DNA of 64,000 bases from Chelonoidis abingdonii (lineage: Eukaryota; Chordata; Testudines; Testudinidae): the NCBI RefSeq assembly GCF_003597395.2, contig NC_133770.1:13261373-13325372 (forward strand), in the 5' to 3' direction. Positions 1 to 12,537 of the stretch are shown piece by piece. The notes under the pieces are model-generated. The model was not told the DNA's origin and ran no database searches. It worked only from the letters and a program-made list of their open reading frames with translations. Both the position numbers and the translations under genes were made by a program. Positions within the stretch are counted from its first letter, which is position 1, and each line of letters begins with the position of its first letter.

Positions 1-1399
1 TTGTCATTCAGAAAATTCTTTCAAGCTATTTAGTGTTATGTAGAAAGGAAAGTAAAATTCATTTTTAAAATTTGTTTTAAACCAGGTGCATGCGGTCTGC
101 TAGTCATGCTAGTTTGCAGTTTACCTATGATGAAGGTAAAACAGAACAGATACATTGTGAATATCCTGTTCAGTTATGCTTTCCATGTTAAGTTCATCTG
201 TCATTTCACTTAGATTACATTTGATTCAGTTGCCTGAACTTACTCAAGAAAAATTGGAACTTTGCATGTACAGGGAAGTAGACTTCAAGACATTTAGAGT
301 AGCTGACTGGAAAATATTGTGTAAGAGTGAAGTTTCTTATGGGAGAGAACAGGTAACTAGTAATGCACAAGAGTGTTAAACATCAATGGATTGTGGAAAC
401 ATTACCTAAACCCTTACTTTTATTTATTCTTAAATAGTAAGTAGCTCATCACAGCAGTAGCTCCTATACTCTTAGTTCAGTGAGGGAACTGCAGTACATT
501 GGAGAAAACATTGCACGGTAAATCCCATAGTTTAATTGGTCAGTCTTAACGGGGAAAAACGAAGTATATTCTATTTTAGGTACTTGTACTACAGTAAGGG
601 GCTGCCATATTAGAGCACCTCACCATTTTCAGTGTATCTGTCCTCTACACTCCTGTCAGGTAGGGAGGTTGAACTGGGGCACAGAGAGACTGTCCCCAAG
701 GCAGCTAGGAAGTCATTGCATGGCCTTAATTTATGAAAAGCTGTTAATTAGAGGAACACAGCTTCATTTTCTGGGCTTAATCTGAAGATTTAAGGCATGT
801 TGGGGATTAAACAACTTCATCAGTGCTCTGTGCTCTCTATTATATAGTCATTGGCTGACTTTGTAAAGACCTTAGAGCAGTTCATTATTGCTCAGTTAAG
901 AATCAAACGGCCTCAAGGATCTTGGGTCCCAAATTAGCTTAAACATCACATGACTTCCAAGTGTTTCTCTGAAGCCTTGTCTACACAGGAAAGTGTATTT
1001 TAGAATGTTTTTCTACAAAAATTAATGCAGAATAACATAACAAAAGAGGACATCAACATGTGTGTTGTATTTTGGCTTAAGCTACTTCTCTGGTAAATCA
1101 TTGCAATGGCACAGCCCTGCACTCTCTCAAACTAGCTCCATAGCATTCTGGGCAGATAGCCCGTGGTGCAGGGTTCCTCTGCTAAGATCAATGAACTCTT
1201 AGATTCTTCTGTGGAGGACTGTGGGATGCCTGCTGGAATTTGGGGAGAAGCTAAACTCCTGTGATTCCTTTCCTGGCATCTCATAATTAATTTGTCTTTT
1301 GTAGATCAGAACCATTTCTGAATGGGTGTAAGGCACCTTGATCTTGGCCCTTGATCCTCATGTGGAGGTTGTTCCACATGTATTGGCGGTGATGCATCT
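1..1399. other. CTDSPL intron 1, 5' part of window
   Basis: No gene is visible. A stretch at about 600-720, with a 'gaggttgaactggggcacag' type string, resembles the minus strand of a MIR-type SINE but is too diverged to call firmly. A 'cttgtctacacagg' string near 977 resembles the outer end of turtle Harbinger elements and could be the left edge of the fossil element whose transposase remnant lies at about 2.1-2.9 kb. Confidence 0.4.
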
Positions 1400-1790
1400 G
1401 GTGTCATGACCCCACAGGTCTTGCACCTGATGTCATGCCCCCACAGGGTTCCCAGTGGACTGTCACCACCATGTTCTTGCCCAGTGGCTCCCTACCATTC
1501 AGCTGGGTGGAGGGACCGTGAAATCTTAAGCTACATCAGGGAGGCTTCTCTTCTGATTGGAGGAACACCAGGACTTCTGATTGGTCAGGGCTTCGTATTT
1601 AAGAGTCACAGCAAGTTGTCCACACAACCAGGCACTACCTGGCTGCTGCCTGGACCCGTCACTTGGTGCTACAGTCTCTGACCTGCCTGATTCCCAGTAT
1701 CCTGACTTTGGCCTGATTCCTGGTGCCTCAAATAGTGCCTGACCTTGTCCGGATTACCTCGACTGACCTGATTCCCAGTAGCTTGAACAT
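1400..1790 (+). repeat. LTR-like interspersed repeat
   Basis: The segment has a promoter-like layout: repeated 'tgattgg' CCAAT-type boxes near 1553 and 1579, a 'tatttaag' TATA-like box near 1597, and a downstream string of short 'gcctgattcc/gacctga' units. This layout is typical of LTRs in turtle genomes. No second LTR or retroviral coding region was found nearby, so it may be a solo LTR fragment. The class is inferred from layout only. Confidence 0.3.
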
Positions 1791-2094
1791 GACTCTTCTG
1801 AAACAGATCATTAATGACACAGCCACCTATGTCCTGACCCTGACACCTGGTTTGCTTTGGATGACAGGTGCAGCAATACTGGTGGAAACAGAGGAGGAAG
1901 AGGATGAAATCAAGCCGTTTCTTGTGAATGACCCTTTCCTGGAGCAGCTTCACTTGGAGTGTCACTTCTGGTCTTAACCACCTAACACTGACTTGTGAGA
2001 AAGGATAGTGATGCAGACCTGAGATGACTAAGGCCACTTTCCTAGAAATCACTGCAGAACTCACCCCACAGCTGCAGTGGCATAACACTAACAT

Positions 2095-2900
2095 GAGTCC
2101 CCCTCAGCATGGAGAAGCATGTGGCTATTACTATCTGGAAGTTTTCACCCCGATTGCTACTGATTAATTCCAAACTAATTTGGTGTTCGTAATTTAACTT
2201 TGAGGCTTTTCTCATGAAGTTGTGTGCTGGTATTGATAGGGTGATGCTGGGCTGGGTCACAAAGCTTGGAGGTTATTGATGAATTTGTGTGGATGGGGTT
2301 CATGAATTGTATTGGGGCTAGTGATGGGACCCATGTATCTATTCTTTGTCCAAAGGGGTATTTTTCTGTGGTGTGGCAAGGTTGATTATCATGGAAGACT
2401 CATCAGTATTACTGTGGAGTGGTCTAGAAAGGTCCATGATGCCAGGATCTGTAGGAATTTGCCCCTATTTACTGCAATAAAAAAGAGAACTTTTGCTCCC
2501 AGAACCGCTGTGAACATTAAATGGTGGTGTGATTACTCCTGTCATTCAGGGAAACCCAGTTTAACCTCTGCTGCCATAGCATATGAAGCCTTTAATAGGA
2601 TGTTTGCACAGGACAAAGGATAGTTTCACTATACCATGAATAGCTGCAGAATGACAGTGGGTGTTTGGAAAACTGAAGGAAAGGTGGAGGTGTCTCATGA
2701 CATGACAAGATGAATATGAGCAATATCTGCCTCATGGGATAGGTGCTTGTTGTGTTTTGTATAGCATCTGTAAGAATAAGGGAGAGATCATCACTAATGA
2801 CTGGAACATAGAGATGGAGAGACTTTATGTATCTTATGAACAGCAAGAGAGGTTGCGTCTACAAGGTGCCCCAACTGATCAGGGAAAGACTGCAGTGGAT
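2095..2900 (+). pseudogene. fossil PIF/Harbinger transposase
   Basis: Translated pieces in several frames follow the order of a HARBI1-type nuclease. A 'MEKHVAITIWK'-like segment lies at about 2110-2140, DGTHVSI at about 2321-2342 (first catalytic Asp), and WSRKVHDARICRN at about 2420-2455 (second catalytic Asp). An 'SCRMTVGV' stretch lies at about 2640-2670, and a 'CCVLYSICKNKGE' segment at about 2748-2790. The third catalytic residue, normally Glu in MTVE, appears to be Gly here. Frameshifts separate all the blocks, so the copy is dead. The same blocks occur in the two better preserved elements at 13.5-14.7 kb and 22.1-23.5 kb on the minus strand. Family assignment is firm; the element's ends are unclear. 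Confidence 0.6.
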
Positions 2901-2935
2901 AGAAAATGAATAAACATGCCAAGAAAATGAGTGAA

Positions 2936-2957
2936 GTGTGTGTGTGTGTGTGTGTGT
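2936..2957. repeat. (GT)n microsatellite
   Basis: Eleven uninterrupted GT units. A likely polymorphic marker with no other sign of function. Confidence 0.9.
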
Positions 2958-4425
2958 ATAAATATTTTATTAGAAATAGATGATGTGGAGGGTAGAGGAA
3001 TAGAACTTCAGTGACGTTTCTCAGCCAAGTTTTTCATAATAAAAACTTGTGTTGATTCAGTCTAACAGTACAATTTTAAAACCTGTGGAACAGTGTCAGA
3101 ACATTCCTGAAGTGCTCGCATATCTGTATATTATAGATGGACTCTCAATTGTGCGGAGATAGTGGAGATTAAAACTGTTCTTGTTCTGGGGACAGTGTGG
3201 CATAGGAAGAGTCTAACATTTGGAGTTAAAAAATGGATTTCATCCTGAAATTTTTAGGACCAAAGTAAGGGTCTCAGTACCTTTGTGTTCTCCACAGGGT
3301 GTAGGACATGACTCAGTTGGAGTGGTCATCGTGAGCTTTTCTCCATGTCCTCTTGAATCCAGGCACTTCCTTAAAGGCTGCTCAGACTGCTGCAAGAATC
3401 CTTTCCTCGCTATTCTGTTTCCTGGGCCCTGTGCTGAGATGTACTAACGTCTCCTTCCTTGGCCTTCCACTTCATCCAGAGATTTTTAAGAGGCATAGCA
3501 GATGATAACCTTCCTATTTACAATGGTTGTGGCATTTCAGGTGCCAAGAGAACCAACAAACAGCACAAGTTTTATTGTTGCAATAGTAGTCTCCTTGCCA
3601 GCAGTGATAAAAAGTTGGGTTTTTTTTTTTTGTTTTTTGTTTTTAAATTATGGAATGCTGTTCTATAGGACCACTGTACCAATGCTGGCTGGGGCACTGG
3701 TTATTGGACTGGGTGCGGGAGAGGAGTAGCAGGGGGCAGGTTAGTAATTCCAGTGCACCTATGCAGCCTGTCCATGTTTTGGAGGCCGTCATTCTGAAGC
3801 ATGTCCCCAAGAGGCAGAGAAAGCAGTAGAAAAACTGGGAAGATATACATAGTTACTATTTACCAGGGTGTGCACCCCCCTTTTCCCTTCCCGTATCCGT
3901 CTCAGCTTGTGCAGAGTGGGAAGGGAGCTGCCCTGGGAAAGCAGCCTTTTCAGCATGCATGCCAAAATAGTGCCATTTTTGCAATAAAGTCTTTTTAAAA
4001 TTCCTCCAGGTCAACACAAAATGCACTACAAAATAGACTTCTTCAGAAGTGGCTTGAACCCAAGGCATTAACAATGTTCACAAGCTGATTAAAAATAGAC
4101 ACACATGCCTTATCTCTATGCATTTTGAAATGTCTGTGTAGCCTAACTTAGGCAATTTACCTCATAAAGTGTAAAGGTAGCTAATGGCTTGATCAAACTG
4201 CAAGCTCTTTCTGTTGCTCTCCTTCTGTATCTTTCCTTACAGTAAATATTCCTATATTGTAATGTGTTTGATTTTTAACCCCTGTGATGCCACCATCTTG
4301 AACCGGCAGTTGACAGGCAGGGAGAGGAAGAATCATGAGGCATGGAGTGTTGGTGGCAGGGGCACACATTTAGCCAATGGTTATGGGATTTGATACTTCA
4401 GGGAAATAAACCCTTTAGTGCTTAA
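2958..4425. other. intron 1, no gene seen
   Basis: Short open frames at 3220-3447, 3459-3668 and 3801-3998 show no recognisable domain, and frames overlap on both strands. A T-rich run lies at 3617-3642. I see nothing else to annotate. Confidence 0.4.
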
Positions 4426-4682
4426 AGGGTATGCCTACACTACCCCCCGGATCGGTGAGTAGTGATCGATCCCCAAACATGCTCCCCGTCGATTCTGGAA
4501 CTCCACCAGAGCAAGAGGCGGAAGCGGCGTCGACGGAGTGGCAGCTGTTGATCCTGCGCCGTAAGGACGCGAAATCAATCTAAGTCGATCTAAGATACAT
4601 TGACTTCAGCTATGCTATTGTCGTAGCTGAAACTGTGTATCTTAGATTGATTTTCCCCCTCCCCACAAGTGTAGACCAGGCC
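4426..4682. mobile_element. Harbinger-type MITE
   Basis: The ends are inverted copies: 'gggtatgcctacact' on the left and 'agtgtagaccaggcc' on the right, both flanked by AAA. The interior is a large imperfect hairpin around 4570-4650, with 'aatctaagtcgatctaag' facing 'cttagattgatt'. The ends match those of the autonomous-size Harbinger element at 19476-23852 ('GTCTACACTACG'), so this is inferred to be a non-autonomous derivative mobilised by that kind of transposase. Confidence 0.6.
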
Positions 4683-4807
4683 AAAGTCTCTGACACAGAT
4701 GCCATTTTGAAAATACTACGGTGGGAAGCTGAGCGGACAGTAAGAGGCTTCGCCTCAAGTGAGTGCTCAGACAGTATCCACCCAGAACAAAGTGAGATCC
4801 CTCTACA

Positions 4808-5298
4808 CTAGTAGTTCTCAAACTTATTTGATCAGCCCCCCTTCTTTGTCTGTAGTCGTTTATGCCTTCCAAATACATATTCTGCCATCCAGCTCTGAAG
4901 GCAGAGTGGAGAGCAGTGGCTGCTGGTTGAGCGCCCAGCTTTCAAGGCAATGCTGTGCCAGCAGCATCACAGAAGTAAGAGTGGCAATGTGAAAAGTGAT
5001 ATTTGTCAATATCAGTTTTCACAGCAGAGTTAGCGCCCCATTGCCACCCTTACTTCTGTGCTTCCACTGCCACCATGGGGCTGACAGCTGGAGCTTCGCT
5101 GCTTCTAGGGGTGGGGTAGGGGAAGAGCCTGAGCAGCAGGACTCCAGTTGTCTCCTTTATCCCCGCTTCCCGAGTGTGATGGCCCTTCTGCACGAGTCCC
5201 AGCCATCCAGGGCTTACAGCCAGAGCTCTTTAAAAAAACAAAAAGACACACAACTGGCACCTCCTTGGGAGACCTACCACATTGTTGAGAACTGCTGC
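4808..5298. mobile_element. hAT-like MITE
   Basis: It begins 'tagtagttctcaaac' and ends 'gttgagaactgctg', an inverted pair close to the 'cagnggttctcaaac' ends of hAT MITEs such as the one at 55684-55972. The proposed 8-bp flanks (ctctacac and ctttatac) agree at only five or six positions, so the target duplication is weak. The centre contains two inverted blocks mentioning a chest of G/C-rich coding-like sequence with no recognised protein. Confidence 0.45.
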
Positions 5299-5760
5299 TT
5301 TATACATAGGTATTGTAATACAGCACATAATACTTACAAGCAGTGCTCCCTTCAGGCTGAGAGCTTTTCAGATCTATAACGATAGAAAAAATATATAGCT
5401 GTGAAGGGTCGGTTAAAGCTACTGACCTGTAATTTTTGTTTCTCAGTGAAGGTTTTGATGTATACATTCAATACTCCTTATGCAGCAATACTATTTTCAG
5501 TTCAAAATAACTTCATCTCACTTGGATCTTGTTTACCAATTGGATTTTGTGTGACTTACATTGCATGTTAAGTCTTTGTGGTATGAACAACTGCTAAAAA
5601 ACTGAAGTAGAATCTTAACTGCAAACTGGAAAGTTTGATTCTGTTTTCAAAATGCAATGTGGGAAACATTAAATAATTTAACTGGGTTATTGTAATCAAA
5701 TGATGATTGCTGTACTATAATGCCATAGATCAAAATTTTCAAAATAAGAAGTTAAAGTTA

Positions 5761-5942
5761 GGGTCAGGGATAGCTTAGTGGTTTGAGCATTGACCTGCTA
5801 AACCCAGGGTTGTGAGTTCAGTCCTTGAGGGGGCCACATAGGGATCTGGGGCAAAAATCTGTCTGGGGATTGGCCCTGCTTTGAGCAGGGGGGTTGGACT
5901 AGATGATCTTCTGAGGTCCCTTCCAACCCTGATATTCTATGA
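5761..5942 (+). repeat. tRNA-derived turtle SINE with CR1 tail
   Basis: The head is tRNA-like, with an A box 'tagcttagtgg' (5771-5781) and a B box 'gttgtgagttcagtcc' (about 5809-5824), the internal RNA polymerase III promoter. The tail, from about 5880, reads 'gagcaggggggttggact' and 'gaggtcccttccaaccct' and ends 'attctatga', which is the 3' end of CR1 LINEs. This head-and-tail structure is the tortoise Pol III/SINE family, which is thought to borrow the CR1 reverse transcriptase through the shared tail. It is the strongest single clue that the host is a turtle. Confidence 0.88.
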
Positions 5943-8379
5943 ATATGACCTTTAAATTAGTGGCCTAAAATCCAAAAATGCCTGAGCACCCACAGCAGCT
6001 CCTAGTGACTTCCTGAGCAGAGAAGGAGCAAAGTGCCTTGGTTCAGAATCATATGTGGCTAGATTCTCACCTTCATGTGGTGATGGAATCTTTGTCTCTC
6101 CTGAGCATGGTCAGGATCTTTGCTGCCAGCAGTGATGGTAATAAGACATACCGAGCTTCCCTTCGCAATCGATGAAGTTATGCTATACCTCTGTGCTAGA
6201 GCTGGCTTTTTGATGCCATGAATGAAAGGATAGTACCAGCTTCTTCATGAATAGCAGAAATCCAGTTCTGTGTAATATTGTAAGAAAGATTGAATCTGGC
6301 ACTCATTGATGTAGGGACCACTTGTGTTCTGGTACTAAGTCTGCAATTCTCTGCTGCCTTAGTGATGAGCAGGAATATTTTGTGGGGCAGAGCCCATTCC
6401 CACATCATCATGGCTTTCTAATGCAGAAGATATGGTGTTGTGGCTCTTTACTTAGTTCATGTGGTGGATTTATAGAAAGCTTGAGACCCACTACTGGGAA
6501 TTCTCTGAGGATGGTAACTTTAAGGCAAGTATAGTGCCTGTTGCATAATATCTTTTCAGTATTTTATGAACTTCATTAGTCTTATTTTCACTGATAATTC
6601 ATACATTAATGAATTAGAGGTCTTGCCTCATCTTTAGTAGTAGGAATTTCAGATAAATGCTGGATTTTGTTAAAAAGTTGCTTTGGTAATGGTACAGTAA
6701 TATTGGTTGCAGTGACCTACAGACTTAATTGGTAAGTGTTACGATATTAGATTTTAAGGAACATTAATGTAATGACACACTGCAAAAGTCATGTGGGTGA
6801 TGATTTGAGTTTCGCCCTTTAGATCAGATAGTATTTTCTCCTTCATTTACTCCACTTTTGGTGACATTGACATATCTGTTACCAAATAAGTTTTCCTTTT
6901 TTCTGAAATAAGATACCCATGCATCTACAGAAAGTTTATTTTTTTATTTAAACGTGGTTAGTTTTAAGTTAAAATGCTGTATCTTTTATATACTATTGAT
7001 TGTTCCTGTACAGAATTAAGCAGAATGGGATGTTTTCATTCAGAGCTACAGTGTTGGTGGCAACAATTATTATTTAATAATTTAATTAATAAGAAAAGCA
7101 AGCAATGATATTGTACGTAGTTTTGAATAAAACAGTATTTTCTTAAGTGGCTAACCTCGTCAGCTAGTAGAAGCTTGAGTTCTGATATTAAATCTTCTGC
7201 AGTCCTCTGAGGCCAAAGTTGACCTGTTAGAAATATCCTCAAAAGAGCTTGATGTGCTGGGTATCTTGGAGAAACACAATTAGGCGTGTTTTGCAGCTGT
7301 TCTTGCCTGCAACTGAATTGTCAGTGTAACAAAAACAGCTGTGTGCTAAAGGAAGCATTTTGTTGCCTGGATCAGCTTCACTGAAGTCAGATTTCTCTCC
7401 CCCCTCCTTTTAACTGCCTTATTATGTATAAAGAAAACAGTTTGTTCCCCCTCATATGTGGTTGTCTGAATTTATCAGGAATTGTTAATACATACCTGTT
7501 CCTTCCAGTTTGGAAAAGGATTCCTAAAAGTTATGTAAATCTTGTTGTTCTTTATCATGACAAATACAACCTCCTGTCCTGCATGTTGATTCAGTTTTGG
7601 CGGTATCCTCTTGACATACACTGTATAACTCGTTCTGTATTGAAAATGCTACTAGTCCAAGGATGTTGAAAGGGATTGCGTATTTTTTAATCCCAAGCAT
7701 CCAGAATCAGAAGATCTGGGAATTAACATTCTGAAAGTTTCCTTTTAGGGACCAGCAGAAAAGGTTTGACAGTTGCTGAAAAATGTACTAAATATTAAGC
7801 AAATTTTACCTTCTGTTATGTTTAGGTTGGAAGTGCTGCTGTCACTGATTGTAGATAAAGTTAATGTAGGTTAATTAGAGATGTGAGGTTATGTATTTTG
7901 ATATAAAGCAATATCATATAAAATGTTTTACTGTGGAGAGTTCTTGGGATTTATGGAATGCAGCAAGTTAACTGAGCACTTTATCTGAGTTTATTTTGGT
8001 ATTTTGCCCTTATTGTGCTTTGCTGCCTACACAACTGACCAGGGATGAAAGAAAAGTCTCTAACTCAAAATATTAATTACAATTTTGAAATGTCAGACAT
8101 ATCTCTGTTTTTTTTCTCTTCTTCCATGAACAGTTACTTGAGTAGTGATTACGATAGATAATAATAAACATTTAGGTGTGTTAAACTTTGAAATGGGCTT
8201 ATTACGTCTGCCATTCAAAAATGACATGACATAACCTACTGGGCCTTTAAATCACACCCTGTGGAAAGGGAGTTTTGAAAGCATGGGGGAGAGGCCTCCT
8301 GTTTCAACAGCATATTTGCTTTATATCTTAGCAGATCCCTAAAACATGCCCTGCTGCGCTGGACTGCTATTTTGGCATA
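5943..8379. other. intron 1, no gene seen
   Basis: AT-rich intronic sequence. Frames of 60-80 codons occur on both strands without recognisable motifs. No repeat was confidently recognised. Confidence 0.4.
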
Positions 8380-8628
8380 GGCCAGATCTACGCTATAAAC
8401 TTATATCAGTATAACTACGTCACTCGGGTTTGAAAAATCCACACTTCTGATCGAAGCAGTTATACTGACCTAACCCTCCAGTGTAGACAGCCCTCCCATC
8501 AGCATAGCTACCAACTCTCACAGAGGTGGATTAACTACGCTGATGGGGAGAAGCTCTCTTGTCAGCATAGTAGCATCTTTGCTGAAGTGCTGTGGAGGCG
8601 CAGCTGCAGCATTTGAAGTGTAGACCTG
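8380..8628. mobile_element. Harbinger-like MITE
   Basis: The left end 'ggccagatctacgct' faces a right end 'gaagtgtagacctg'. The interior contains subterminal inverted pieces ('atcagtataactacgtcac' against 'gaagcagttatactgacc', and 'agctaccaactctcacagagg' around 8505). This organisation is that of the common turtle Harbinger MITEs with 'gtctacac' ends. The exact target duplication is not resolved. Confidence 0.55.
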
Positions 8629-8855
8629 CTCTCATTCTTAGCTTTGAGTACAACAATAGAGGGCTCTGTGATCTTGCTATAAAATACAGCCTAAAATCCT
8701 CATCAGAGTCCACTGGCCTCTGCTGCACAGCAATGTTAAGTTTTGCACCAAACTGAAAAATTTGCAGCACTAGTAGGAGTATTTGTTATAAAACAATTCA
8801 GAATAGGAGATTTTAATGAAATTTAAAAATTCATCACTTAGTATACAGGTTTAAT

Positions 8856-9746
8856 TGGGGTGGATGAAAATCATGGAAAAATTTGAATTATTTAAATCAG
8901 ACTTGATTTAAATTATTTTGATTGAAGTTAAATTCTTTTGAAAATATATTTAAAATTGAAACTAAGGCCTAAATTTACTATAATCTACTTCAATAATTTA
9001 AATTAAATAAAAAAAATTAAAGCAACACATTTGAACTGGTGGAAGTTGCTGGGTAGGCTCCTGGAACCAAAGTTTGTTGAGGTACTAAACCAGTTTTTGC
9101 ACACAGAAGCTGCTTCTGCAGGTGCAGAAATAGTATTTTCTTAATTTCCGTTTATTCTGCTAGATCAGTTCAGTAGCTGGTTCATTCAAAGTTGAGAAAC
9201 TGGGAGTTGAAAAAGCAAGAGAGCTTGTTTTCCTCGTCCAATCTGTTACTAAAAACACAGTGTGAGGATGAGATCTGCTAATTCTGAAATCTTCAGGGAC
9301 ATGGTAATCAGAAACAATTAGTTCAATTCACTAGTTTAATAAATCTGTCAGTTTTAAAATGCAAAGCATTTTAAATACTTTTTTTCATATATCCAGCAGT
9401 TTTAAATTTTAAAATGTTTTTATGCATTTTAATTGAATGCCAATTTCCATCCAAATGCATGTAAAATTATTCTAGTAAATAAAATGCAATTAATTTTATA
9501 ATTTAATAAAAATGTAATAATTAAGAATATGAAATGTTAAGCTATATAATTGCTTAAGTGTGTGTGTGTAGTGTATATTTCTGCAGAAGGCAGAAAATAA
9601 TATCAAATTTAGTGAAAAGCCTATCTTTAATTGCAAATCATGTTTTTACTGGTTACCAACCAATGAGAATCTTCATTTAGGAAAATAAGTAAAACATACA
9701 AATACAAAACAAAATTAAAATCTATGATTTAAATCATTCCACCCTG
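8856..9746. mobile_element. hAT-like AT-rich MITE
   Basis: The left end 'tggggtggatgaaaatcat' pairs with the right end 'atgatttaaatcattccaccctg'-type sequence (last bases 'ccaccctg'). Flanking 8-mers are ggtttaat (8848-8855) and aatttaat (9747-9754), six of eight identical, which fits the 8-bp duplications of hAT elements. The interior is rich in 'gatttaaat' repeats and codes for nothing recognisable. Confidence 0.55.
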
Positions 9747-9767
9747 AATTTAATGCTTTCTCTATAG

Positions 9768-10530
9768 ACAGAATTGCCAAGTCTTGTGACATTTTTCGGT
9801 GCCATGATTTTGTGCCATTAGACTTGACTCGTGATCTTATGAGACTTTCCTGACAGTGCAGGATTTCTGCTTGAACTGTAAAGGTTGCTGTAATTCTGAC
9901 TGCAGGCACCAGAGGTTGCTGCTGGAGACCAGGTTTCAGGCTTTGATCCCATTTCCAGCTGCCACCAGCAGAGACTGCTGCTTTACTAGGTGTCTTGCTG
10001 CTCCCATGCCTGTGCTGCCTGTATTGCCCATGGGAGTGTTAGCCTGTGCTTCAAGTGGAGAAGCGTGGAGCTGGCTCAAGTCTGCACTTACCTGTCCCCT
10101 CTCTCTGTGCAGCACTAAGTGGCGATGAGAGAAAGAAAAGTGAACAGGAAGATGGGGGCAGGTGGGCCGGAACGGGGGGCCAGGGAGCCATGGCCCCATC
10201 ACTTTTTACCAGCCGTAAGGGCGAGCGATGGGGGGAGGGAGCAGAGAGGAGCAAGCGGGAGGCAGGGCCTTGAGGGCAGAGACAGTGTGGTGGAAAGGCC
10301 TCGGGAGAAGGGACAGAACAGAGGAGCTGGGCCACAATTCGGGCTTCTAAGCTCTCCCCCCCCCCCCACTTACTTTTAGGGAGCTTTTGCCGCTCCTGGG
10401 TGGGGGGTGAAAAGGAACCCTCATCAAAAGACAGTGTAAGTTAGGCTTAAAATAAGTTTTTTGTTTTTAAACCCATTGTTTTTTTTTCTCGCATGATTTT
10501 TTTGAACTCGTGAATGTGGCAGTACAGTAA
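9768..10530. repeat. unclassified repeat with GC-rich core
   Basis: The left edge 'gaattgccaagtcttgtgac' and the right edge 'gaactcgtgaatgtggcagt' look like diverged inverted ends of the 'attgccaactctcatgat' type seen in reptile hAT MITEs. The core at 9900-10390 is GC-rich and has overlapping open frames on both strands, as expected from low stop-codon density rather than a gene. Assignment is tentative. Confidence 0.25.
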
Positions 10531-10544
10531 GGAGGATACCAAGT

Positions 10545-10724
10545 AGAGGGATAGCTCAGTGGTTTGGGCATTGGCCTGCTAAATCCAGGGTGGTGAGTTC
10601 AATCCTTGAGGGGAGCCATTTGCGGAACTGGAGTGAAAATCTGGGGATTGTTCCTGCTTTGAGCAGGGGATTAGACTAGATGACCTCCTGAGGTCCCTTC
10701 CAACCCTAATATTCTGTGATTCTA
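10545..10724 (+). repeat. tRNA-derived turtle SINE with CR1 tail
   Basis: A second copy of the family seen at 5761-5942. It has the A box 'tagctcagtgg' (10551-10561), a B box 'gtggtgagttcaatcc', and the CR1-like tail 'gagcaggggattagactaga...ccttccaaccct'. 'aagt' is present just before and just after the copy and may be part of the target duplication. The A box is closer to the functional consensus than that of the first copy. Confidence 0.88.
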
Positions 10725-12537
10725 AGTGATTACACTGTCACACTGCTCTGACTTGTTCTGTAGCAGAGGAATCCCACCTGATGTGTAGATGGGCTAAAAA
10801 AAGCTCCCTTTTGATTGCTCAATCCTGAAATATGTAGTGATAATGGCAGTGTTTTGCAGACTATATATCAGGTTTGAGAAAAGCTTTGGGAAAACATGAA
10901 GTCTGTATCCCAATAAAAAAGACGGCAGAGAGAACTGCATAGAAAAACGAACATTTATAGCTAGGAAAGCTTTTGGGGGAAAATAGATAAAGTAGTAATG
11001 TAGTAGTACAAGGAAAGTTAAAAAATGTTAATTTCATTCTATTGCATGGGAAAGCCATGAACACTAGGAAAAGCAATCACTGAGGGATGAGAAGCCAGAA
11101 AAAGGGTTGAGATAGGGCAGTTGAGATCCATTCCTTGCTGCAGTCAGGGAAATCTCCTTCCCTCCTGCAGTTAAAGGGGTTATGACACCTCAAATTTATC
11201 AGGCACTTATTAGCCAAAAGTTGGTATGGGAGGCACAGCGTTCCACAGTCCAGAGAATACACTCCAGTGAAGTCTTAACACTCATTCCAGTCTTCACTGT
11301 TGGTGTCACAGAGAGCTGGGATTCTTAAAATGATGTCCCACTTGGGCCTTTCTGGTAGGCTGTTCATTTCCCACCCCCTCCAAAAATCTTTCATAGCTAC
11401 TTCTGTTTAGTACATGTTCAATAAATGTTCTTTTTTCCCCAAGGCCTGGGCTTGTGTTTTTAAAATTAAGCATATCAATTACTTTGTGTTGGTCTGTGTC
11501 TCATCTAACAGCTCTCGACATAAGCTGTCCTGTCTTCTTGCAGTCTGAGACAGCTAGGTTTACTCTTTCTGCCAGCAGATAGAATATACTAATTCCCCCA
11601 GTCTTTATGTGCTATTTCCTTGCATATCTTCTGGATTTAGAGCAGCCTTTCAACAGGAGAACAGCCTCTTCTTGGTTTTTTAATCACACTGGATTTTATT
11701 GTAGCTTTTTCTTTACTGTAATCTTGTATTCCAATACCTGAATAAGATGGCCTTCGCTGATGTCTGAATGTTGTCTTTTTGGGATAGGTCCTTACTTAGC
11801 ATAGGGGAATAATAAACAATTGTTCTCTCTTTCAATGATTGTTTTTAAAATAAAATACCTTTTAAAAGCAGGTCAGAATAGAGAGTTTTAAAATGTGTTT
11901 GCTATTTGCTTTATAAAATGCACTCAATTACATGTCCGAGTGTCTGTGTATAGTTTTAAAACATATACGCACAGACAAAAAGGGACAAACCCCAAAGAGA
12001 ACTATCATCTACCCTTCTGAGGCAAAAGCTAAAGAAGAGATGACTTTTGCAGTACTCCCTGAAGTCAGGCTCTCTCAGAACAGATAAACTGATGTTACCC
12101 TCCTTAAGAATGCCACACAATTAAATACGTAAGGACTTCTGTTTTAAGAGTCCAGCTAACCTCACTTCCTCTGGCAGCTCACAGCAAAAGCAGCAATCTC
12201 TCAGCCAAGACCCAGATCATTTACGGTGTTACAGATTGAAATCAAACACCTTGATTTTTTGTCTAAAAATATGGAAATCCAGAATAGCTGTCAAAGAACT
12301 GATGTAATGCATTTTTCCTAGCTAATACCATCCTCATTCTGCATCAGCAGCAACTTCTGAGAGGTTTTCAGAGGTAATACTGTGTAGAGCACATTACAGC
12401 AATCTAACGTAGAAGTCACAAAGGCATGAATCAAAATGGCAACGCCTACAGCGGTTACAGACATTTTAAATTCATGGTATCCTCTGAGTGGGTGCCCTCT
12501 GGCTCCTTAGGGGTGGAGTATGGGGGTATGTGACAAG
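10725..12537. other. intron 1, no gene seen
   Basis: No gene recognised. The string 'acattacagcaatctaacg' to 'gaagtcacaaaggcatgaat' (about 12391-12430) resembles part of an old CR1/L3-type LINE, but this is a weak resemblance. Confidence 0.35.

Noticed and set aside
1669..2094. 141-codon minus-strand frame
   Set aside because: It is antisense to the LTR-like repeat and the edge of the fossil Harbinger element and has no family resemblance.
5761..5835. A possible tRNA gene
   Set aside because: The A and B boxes belong to a tRNA-derived SINE; the acceptor stem does not pair and a CR1 tail follows.
10046..10379. Four overlapping frames on both strands of a GC-rich core
   Set aside because: Overlapping open frames on both strands are expected from low stop density; no motif in any of them.
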